From the NCBI RefSeq assembly GCF_002775205.1, contig NC_036456.1:18317463-18381462 (forward strand): a stretch of 64,000 bases of DNA, in the 5' to 3' direction. The translations under genes were made by a program, and so were the position numbers. Positions 56,874 to 64,000 of this stretch are shown piece by piece (the stretch's first letter is position 1; the number at the start of each line of letters is the position of its first letter). A model generated the notes under the pieces. The model made no database searches. It was given only the letters and a program-made list of their open reading frames with translations, and had not been told where the DNA came from. Source of the DNA: Xiphophorus maculatus. Its lineage: Eukaryota; Chordata; Actinopteri; Cyprinodontiformes; Poeciliidae.

Positions 56874-57881
56874 ATCATCTATTGTAGCTATCTGCTGATA
56901 TAGAGCTAGCCGTTGGCTAACAAGCATCGTAATTAAAGTTAACTGGATTTGATTAAATGGGAAACTTAAGTTCAGTTTTATCAAAATACAGATACTGAGA
57001 GCTGTGGCGTTTTATTTCTACCTAGATGCTGGATTTGTTTATTTTATTTTTTGGTTTTTGGAAAACTCTACCTTTACGTTGAAATTCTGATGTCACGGTT
57101 GCTAGGCAACAGAGCAAACTCTGAGGCAAGAGCGGGAACGAATCTGAACACCCAGATTCGTAAGATGAACGTTGTAGAGATGCAGCTCCTGAGTCTGGAC
57201 ACAACCATAGACTAATCAAAACCAGAGTAAAATATTCCACAATGACTACAGATTTATGTACATTTTACAGGAGTTTTGAAAATACAAAATAGATATTCTT
57301 AATTTAAATTTAAATTGCCATTGGAAGTGCAATTGTAAAATTAAACAATAGAGTCAAAATCCGACTGTGCCTTTTAGATAGTTGCTCATTTGAAAAAAAA
57401 GTACAACCTTCCCTTCAACAGAAATGTTCCTCTGGCAGTGAGTCACACGCTGCCTGTGTTTGTAGAGGCTGTGTAGAAATAAAGCAGTAGCGCGTTGCTA
57501 TTTACATAAACAAAGGTGGTATTTACTGCTGGTATTTTTTTGTACGCAATATTATTTCCAGTTTTGCCCACAGTCACCCCTGGAAGCATCCGTGTTGTTT
57601 GTGTTAGATTATTATTTTTTAAGTGATAACACTTTTTGTACGACACAGAGACGTTATTAAACAGAGCTGGGCTGCAGAGACAAGATGTTTTTCATTTTAA
57701 ATAAGCCTTGTTGACAATTACACAACATCTGCAGACGTAAAGCAGCAAAACGGCGAGGGAGCAATGATGTGACAGGGAAAAATGTAGAGGAGGAAGAGGA
57801 GGGTTTGGTAAAACGAGCAGTGATACATAAGAAACAGCAGCTCAAACACACACAGCTGCATAAATCTAAATATAGTCCTGC

Positions 57882-58054
57882 TGGAGAGAGAGAAGGTGGA
57901 GAATAGGGAGGAAAAAGGAGGAAGAAGAAGAAGGGAGTGGTATAGGGTTAAAGAATGACATCATCCTCTTCCTCCTCCTCTCTCATCTTTCCGTCCTTGG
58001 GTACCTCCCTTGCTCCTCTCCCTCCATCTTTCCCTCCCTCTTCTCCGTCTCTCT
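57882..58054. repeat. purine tract followed by pyrimidine tract
   Basis: 57882-57938 is almost pure GA (GGAGGAAGAAGAAGAAGGGAG). 57961-58054 is almost pure CT (CTCTTCCTCCTCCTCTCTC), so the two can pair. A TGACATCA motif sits between them at 57957. Confidence 0.75.
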
Positions 58055-58134
58055 GAGGCCTTTTTTTTTCTTAAATGAGCCGCTCTCGTCTTTAAATAAC
58101 AGTTATTCTGTTTGGGGCTGAGTGTGTGACACAC

Positions 58135-58157
58135 AGAGAGAGAGAGAGAGAGAGAGA
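58135..58157. repeat. (GA)n microsatellite
   Basis: About eleven GA units. Confidence 0.9.
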
Positions 58158-58589
58158 AAGGAGGACAGCTTCTGTTTCAGCGAAGCCGCCTCTGCACGTC
58201 TGTCAATGCACAGCTAGAGTGACGCAAACGGCATGGAGAAACGAAGGGAAGGAAAGGGGGAAAGAGGCAGATAAAGAAGACGCAGATATAAATAGGAGAA
58301 GGGAACAGCAGCTATTAGCATTGAGGCGCCGTGCAGTGTAAAAGTCAGGGCGGTATAAATATCACCTTAAGGGGTTTACGTGACGCACTTCAAGTCCATC
58401 TTTAAATAATCTAATCCCAACCCGATAACAGCGGTGCCGTCCACACCACCGTCCTGCTCACAGGACGCTAACAAACACAGAAACCTGGAGAGTTCGGTCA
58501 TTTTCACCTGCAAAGAAATTATCTTGATGCTTTAATTTAAGGGAATAGACTCTTAGTTTATAAATCACTGAACAGCTTAGCAACACAAT

Positions 58590-58925
58590 ACATTAAAGGT
58601 CCAGACCTCTCAGGTCTTCTGGTTCTGGTCTGAAGAACCAGAGCCAAACCTAGAGAAGCAGCATTCAGCTTCTATGGAGCACAAATCTGGAACAAACTGC
58701 AAAACTCTGCCTTCCATTAAATCTAGACTAAAAACCCTCCTGCTTCGAGTTGCTTTGGATTCATAATAACGAGAATATTGATCAACATATTTGATTGGTG
58801 ATTCTGTTGATGGCATTTATCATAAATAATGTTAACTGCTGGTTCATAATTGGTTACTGTGTTACGTTTTTATGGTGTTAAACACATTGAACTTACATAC
58901 AAATATAAATAAACTTGACTAGACT
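58590..58925 (+). mobile_element. LINE 3' end remnant
   Basis: The frame RTRAKPREAAFSFYGAQIWN corresponds to the C-terminal segment of a fish LINE reverse transcriptase ORF (GEAAFSFYAPHIWNKLP in my memory), and the preceding bases give a frameshifted PLRSSG-type block. Downstream, TAAACACATTGAACTTACAT and AAATATAAATAAACTTGACT look like its 3' UTR and tail. Not functional. Confidence 0.65.
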
Positions 58926-59600
58926 TGTTTGGGGGTTTTTTGCCCAAAAGCCACAAACTAGTAGACAAAAAAATATATAAAATCACACTTGAAATCAAAG
59001 ACATAAAATAAATACACAAATATCTTGCCGTAGATTTTTGATATATCTAAATCTGTTCAATGCCAACAATACCAAACTTTAAAAGTTTCATCCTTAAAAG
59101 CAAAGTTAGTATTTCTAAATTACTCAAGTAGTTAGATATCGTTTTTCTATTTCTTAGTTTGTTTACTTGTTTTTATGATTTTCTTCATTTTGTCAGTGTC
59201 ATTAGTCAGCTAACATCATCACTATGCAACATATATTAGCATAATTCCTAGTCAGGGGTAATGTAGTGCATCTAAAACAATTAATGAGCAGCAGCCTGCA
59301 GTTTGTCGTTACAGCCCAACCAACAGAAGACAGAACTGGGGTTTAAAACACGCTTTCCTTGAAAATAAGGCATTTTAATGTGTTCTAGCAGATTCTGTGA
59401 ATCAGCATGTTGGTCCGCTCATACTGCTGCGTTCAGCGGCAAGCAATGTCCGCCACAGCAGATTGTCCTCAAAAACATAAACACTTCCAGCGGGCAGTTC
59501 CTGTAATCAGCTCTGAAACTGAATCTGCTAAAAACAAACCCTGGTACGAAACCTGCAAAAACAACCCAAATACCCATGTTATGTGGAGAAGGTTAATGTT

Positions 59601-59860
59601 ACACTGCAAAAACAATGAAGCTTAACAAGTATTTTTGGTCTAGTTTCTAGTGAAAGTATCTAAGTGCACTTGAAATCAGACAAAACTAACTTACAAGTAA
59701 CTTTTTAGCAAGATATAGGAGCTTGTTTTAAGGAAATACTTCCTTAGTAATTGGTAAAAAGTACTAGTTCCCCTGGCAGATTGTTTAACATTTATGTTAA
59801 ATGTGTTGAAAGTTAAAAAATCTACCAGTTGATCTAGTCCTAGCACAATAATTTCTTAAT
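59601..59860. mobile_element. palindromic MITE, copy 3 (right end missing)
   Basis: ACACTGCAAAAACAATGAAG CTTAACAAG, TTTTTGGTCTAGTTTCTAGT and AACTAACTTACAAGTAACTT match 39011 onwards. The distal inverted terminus (TTTTTGCAGTGT) is absent. Confidence 0.7.
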
Positions 59861-61287
59861 CTGGGATTGCATCAAAAGGATTGGTTAATTAATTGTAGTG
59901 GATCACTGGGATTACAGCCACTCTAAAAACACTTATAACTGCCTATTTTATTTGTTTAAACACTAAATATACATTAATATGCATTAATACACGCAGTAGA
60001 AACCGCCTTAGCACAACGACTGCAGCTAACATCTGCAGTTGTCGTTATCTTAGGGGTTCGGCCAATCAATGCCAAGGAAAATAAATGGCACTCCTGGATT
60101 GGCTGCTTTGCAAATATCAGCCAATAGCATCATAAAACATCCCACCAATGAGGTTTAGCTTCATAAACTCCATTTTCTTTGGAATATTTTAGATATGCTC
60201 AATTTCCACAAATAATTTGAAATGCCGTTCCACAGAAAATCCACTAATAGTGAACTAGTCCAGTGTAAAGCCAGTAGAAGTGGAAGCCTGACCCTTGACC
60301 CCATGACCCTGATCATGTCCACATTCAAACACATGCTCAATGTTCATTTTTCTTCTTATGTGTGGATCCATTTCAGACATAATGCTATATTTACAATAAA
60401 TGTTTTAACTAAGAAAAATGCAAACATTTGCCAAAAGTTTAAAGAAAAAATGTTATTTTCAAATGTAAAAACAAATTTATGATTCCACATCCTGCCATTC
60501 AGTTTGTGTTTTCTTATTTAGGAATTAGAGTTAATTCTCATCAAAAATGGGGGAACTGAACTGAGCTGGACTCATAAGGTCCAAAAATGGTAATTTATAC
60601 ATCACCTTGTTCTGAAATATATATTTTATATACAACACAAACTACTGTGTACTCAAGTACCTGAATTTTAACAAATTTTGAAGACAGAAAAATGCTGAAA
60701 TCTTCCATATAATTTAATTATGATGTATATCATCATGAAAAACTTTGGTTTATATATTATTTTAATTTGTTTTAGTTGTTTGGATTCATTTATTCCTATA
60801 AAATATGTAGATTACAACCTCTGATCATAGAAAAATCCCTCTAAGCCGCCTCCTGCTGCTGGTTAATATTTATTGGAGTCACATAACCACCTTTCCTCGC
60901 AGTGTCCTTTGACAAAAAGGATGCTTCCTATGCCCTTTATTAAACCTCCAAACGTCTTTTTTAATTACTTTCGGGTTATGAGAGTAATAAAAATCTCCTC
61001 TGGAAATAATATTTTCTGGTAGGATGTAAACAGAAATGGCCGACAGTTAGTAAACAAATCTGGGCAGCTGCAGACATCTTCAGCATCCGATTAGCAGCTT
61101 TCTGCCTCGCCGCTGCGTCGCTCACAGATAAGAAAATGTGATAAAATGGAGAGAAAATAAATCACGTCTCCCTGAATTTGACTGAGGCTCAGCTGCGCTT
61201 TTCTGAGGTTGATGTGTTTCTAAATAGAGAGCTGGATTAGATTTTTCCCTTTTAGTGCTTTCAGTATATCTCTGCAGATAGACTACG

Positions 61288-61400
61288 CCTTTCATGACGA
61301 CACATTTTACTGGACGATAAGTAATTATTGCGATAAACGATAAGATTGTTGTTTTGAGACAATTTTCAAGTAACATATTGATTGATAGTGGCTTAATCGT
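61288..61400 (+). repeat. MITE-like repeat (CGATAAA-rich), copy 2
   Basis: TTACTGGACGATAAGTAATT, TATTGCGATAAACGATAAGA and TTGAGACAATTTTCAAGTAA parallel 6603-6740. A related GGTTGTGACGATAAG lies at 61698-61712, suggesting the two ends of one larger element. Confidence 0.5.
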
Positions 61401-62608
61401 GCAAGTTCTCCCTCTCAAAGACAAATAAACTTGAATTTTGTGAAGAACACGCAACACTGGAACTGGGAGATATTTTAAATATCCAAAATGAAACATGGCA
61501 ACCAAAAACAATGAATAAATAAAACAGAAATAAAAACCACACGTAACAGAAAACATAAATAAAATGTATTATGATGTTTCTGTAAACAACATTGCACTGC
61601 CGATGTAAATTATTGAGCTCATTGTGATTTATCAAGCGGTTACTTGATTATTTCTGTGTTTAATGTTTATTCTCTCTGCTTCCAGGTGAATGTTTAGGTT
61701 GTGACGATAAGTTCAGAGTTATTGCGTTGTTTGGCTTTTTATCACATCCTCTGCCAACCAATTTCCTTTGCATTTCTTTTTTTTATTTCCTCCTCCCTCT
61801 CCGCTCCTCCTCCACCTATCAGCTTAATGTTAAGTCATTTCCTCATCCACTCCACTGGACCACTTTCTTCTCTCCCCCCACTCTTTCTCTTAATTGATCT
61901 GAGAGTAGAAACGGCTCCACGCCTTCTGTAACACTAAACCGGACCGACCCGGCCGGGCCTGAAACACGCACCAGGAGTCATTCAATCGCCGCATCCAGGC
62001 TGTTGGAGAAGGTGACCGAGTAAACACTGCGTTTAAAACACAATCATCTGTACATTGATTATTATGATATGAACAAACACACTAACTAACACACTGGGTG
62101 GTGTTTGTTACATGTCTTTGTTTATTCTCTGAGTGGATTTATGAATACATTAATTTAAAAAAATAACTATATTTTAAAACTACTTGCCTTTTGTCTGGAA
62201 TAATTGAAAGTCCATTTAGATCAAGGGTGTTCAAAGTGGGGGACGGGGACCATTTGCGGCTCCTGGAATGATTTTGTGTGGCCCCCTGACCACAATATTA
62301 CAATAAATTAAATAACTTGAAGACTTTTTCACTAAAATCCACCCACAAAGATGTTGCAACACAAGGTGATCATCTTTTCCCAACTTTCCCAGCAACTAGA
62401 ACCACATCTGCTCATTGACTTGTCCTCAAAAGTACACCTTTGTGCACCAAAATCTGCTTTTTTTTTGTTTTATTGAAAGTTGGATGAGTGCAGCAGGTGT
62501 TTTCAAAGGAAGTCGGACCAAAGTCCAGTTTTTATTGCTGAGAAAAGACCAAATATTTTTCCAGGTTTCCTCAATCAATGCCTTTAATTTAACAAGGAAA
62601 AGCCCTTT

Positions 62609-62701
62609 GAATAGAATAGAATAGAATAGAATAGAATAGAATAGAATAGAATAGAATAGAATAGAATAGAATAGAATAGAATAGAATAGAATAGAATAGA
62701 A
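62609..62701. repeat. (GAATA)n pentanucleotide repeat, about 18 copies
   Basis: Uninterrupted GAATA units. The 127-residue minus-strand ORF across it owes its FYSILFYSIL region to this repeat and is not a gene. Confidence 0.97.
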
Positions 62702-64000
62702 GTTTCCCCCTGAAAACTTGGTAAGCCCAGTGGTTGGGTTCATCCAGCAGCCCGTCGTGTTTTTGAGTTCAAAAATGTTTAAAGTTGGCAGGAAATTTGA
62801 AAATATCACTTGATAATTATGTGTTGTTGAAAGATTAGAAGATTAATACCTGAACACCAGCTATAAAGTCTTAAAAATGCGAACATTTTAAAAAGACTTA
62901 AATAAATAAGCAATGTTAAACCTGGTGGGGGCAGAAGTAAAGTCTGGTGGCCCGCCAGGCTTATAAAACACTAGGGGAAACCCTGGACAGTCTACATCGG
63001 TATTTGGGTTCAATTCACCAGATAAAAACAATGTTTCACTAAAAAAAGACTCTAAATAATTACTTATCCATTAGTAAAAATGAACTGAAACTAAAAATAG
63101 ACATAAAAATAGATGAGGTCAAATTGACATTCAGCATGTTGATGGCCGACGGGTTAAAATTTGAAGTTTTGGAAAATTACTACAGAAAAAATCTGATTAC
63201 TTTTTTTTTTTTATTAAAATGCATCACGGTTAGTTTATTGTTGAGTAGGTAGAAAAAAATCACAACATATTTGATGATTTTTTGAAGTTTGAACGTCCCT
63301 GATTTAAATACAGTTTGTAATTTTTTAGATATTTTTTTCTGTTAGTATGAAAAAAAAACAACCCAAAACAGGTCAAATTTGCAAGGGAGATTATGTAGTT
63401 TATATAGATCTACGATTTACAGACTGAAGGTCTCTCTGAAAACAAGCAGACGGTTCTTCAGGTTTGTTTTTGGTCACTTTCCAACCATTCTTGCAGTGCT
63501 TTGGTGTGGGTTGCTTTAGACGGCATTTTCGACTTGTTTCCTGTTCTTATAGTTAACAAAAAGCAACTTGACCACAAGTTTACGTCCTTTCCTGAGTTTT
63601 GTTTGTGAATTACTAACTTGTTCTTCTAAATTCAGCCCTTTTTTTATCACTGACACATCTTCTAAATGTGGCTAAGACTGGAAGCTAACAGGTTTATTTT
63701 TCTCTGCTTTGCCTTCAAACGCAGCTCTTCACATCTAAACACCTTTCTTTCACGTCTTTCTGAATCCATGCATCGCAAGATAGCAGCGTTTCTTTCTTCT
63801 CCTTTGGTCTCAATGTGGATATCTGGCGGCAAGCTCTCCGTCTAATCCCCTCATTGTTGGCTGTGAAAATGGCCCAGTTCTGAGCTTGTTATGAAACACA
63901 AGCAGTGGTGTATTTTTGTACAATGCAGACAGCGGTGGAAGCATTTGAAATGCATTTCCTACCAGAAACAGAAGGCTTGCAAAAGCACACTTTGACCCGC

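Larger units (their letters stand above)
50507..64000 (-). other. ppp2r5b first intron or upstream region (at least 13.5 kb)
   Basis: The acceptor TTCTCCCAG ends at 50507. No exon encoding the B56-beta N-terminus is found up to 64000, so this is inferred to be intron 1, possibly with 5' sequence at its right end. It holds a second composite MITE (53450-53870), a Tc1 transposase relic (53880-54230), an inverted repeat (56657-56873), purine/pyrimidine tracts (57882-58054), a LINE remnant (58590-58925), a third palindromic MITE (59601-59860), a MITE-like repeat (61288-61400) and a pentanucleotide repeat (62609-62701). Confidence 0.65.

Noticed and set aside
61122-61556. 144-residue minus-strand ORF
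   Set aside because: It overlaps the CGATAAA-rich MITE-like repeat and shows no recognisable domain.
62426-62809. 127-residue minus-strand ORF
   Set aside because: Its centre is the GAATA repeat; the rest has no homology I recognise.

Overview
The window looks like chromosomal DNA from a ray-finned (teleost) fish. It is AT-rich, the genes are split into short exons by GT-AG introns, and teleost-type repeats fill the introns: Tc1 transposase relics, palindromic MITEs, a tRNA-like SINE with a GGAT tail, a LINE 3' remnant and many CA/TG microsatellites. No bacterial gene, CRISPR array or free-standing tRNA/rRNA gene is visible. The species is not determined.

Four protein-coding genes are supported by exon-by-exon translation with consistent splice phases. 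(1) majin, plus strand, 238-8714, nine coding exons, encodes the membrane-anchored junction protein of the meiotic telomere complex. (2) gpha2, minus strand, coding exons 10921-13024 with a likely non-coding first exon near 16931-17012, encodes glycoprotein hormone alpha-2. (3) gphb5, minus strand, coding exons 19700-21067 with a likely leader exon near 21651-21750, encodes glycoprotein hormone beta-5. Alpha-2 and beta-5 pair to form thyrostimulin. (4) ppp2r5b, minus strand, coding exons 2-13 between 30346 and 50506, encodes the B56-beta regulatory subunit of protein phosphatase 2A. Its N-terminal exon is not found here, so its first intron runs at least 13.5 kb, past the right edge.

The layout from left to right is majin (+), a 2.2 kb convergent gap, then gpha2, gphb5 and ppp2r5b, all on the minus strand. 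From memory, in human MAJIN, GPHA2 and PPP2R5B lie together on 11q13, while GPHB5 lies beside the paralogue PPP2R5E on 14q23. Finding both thyrostimulin subunit genes in tandem next to ppp2r5b therefore looks like the unsplit ancestral arrangement, and it is the main biological point of the window.

The rest is intron and intergenic DNA. Notable structures are three consecutive perfect inverted repeats beside the last gpha2 exon, an approximately 80-nt-arm inverted repeat at 56657-56873, a ~43 bp minisatellite at 44330-44720, a ~330 bp TTCC tract in the last ppp2r5b intron, and several TIR-bounded elements. I see no convincing new multi-gene system.
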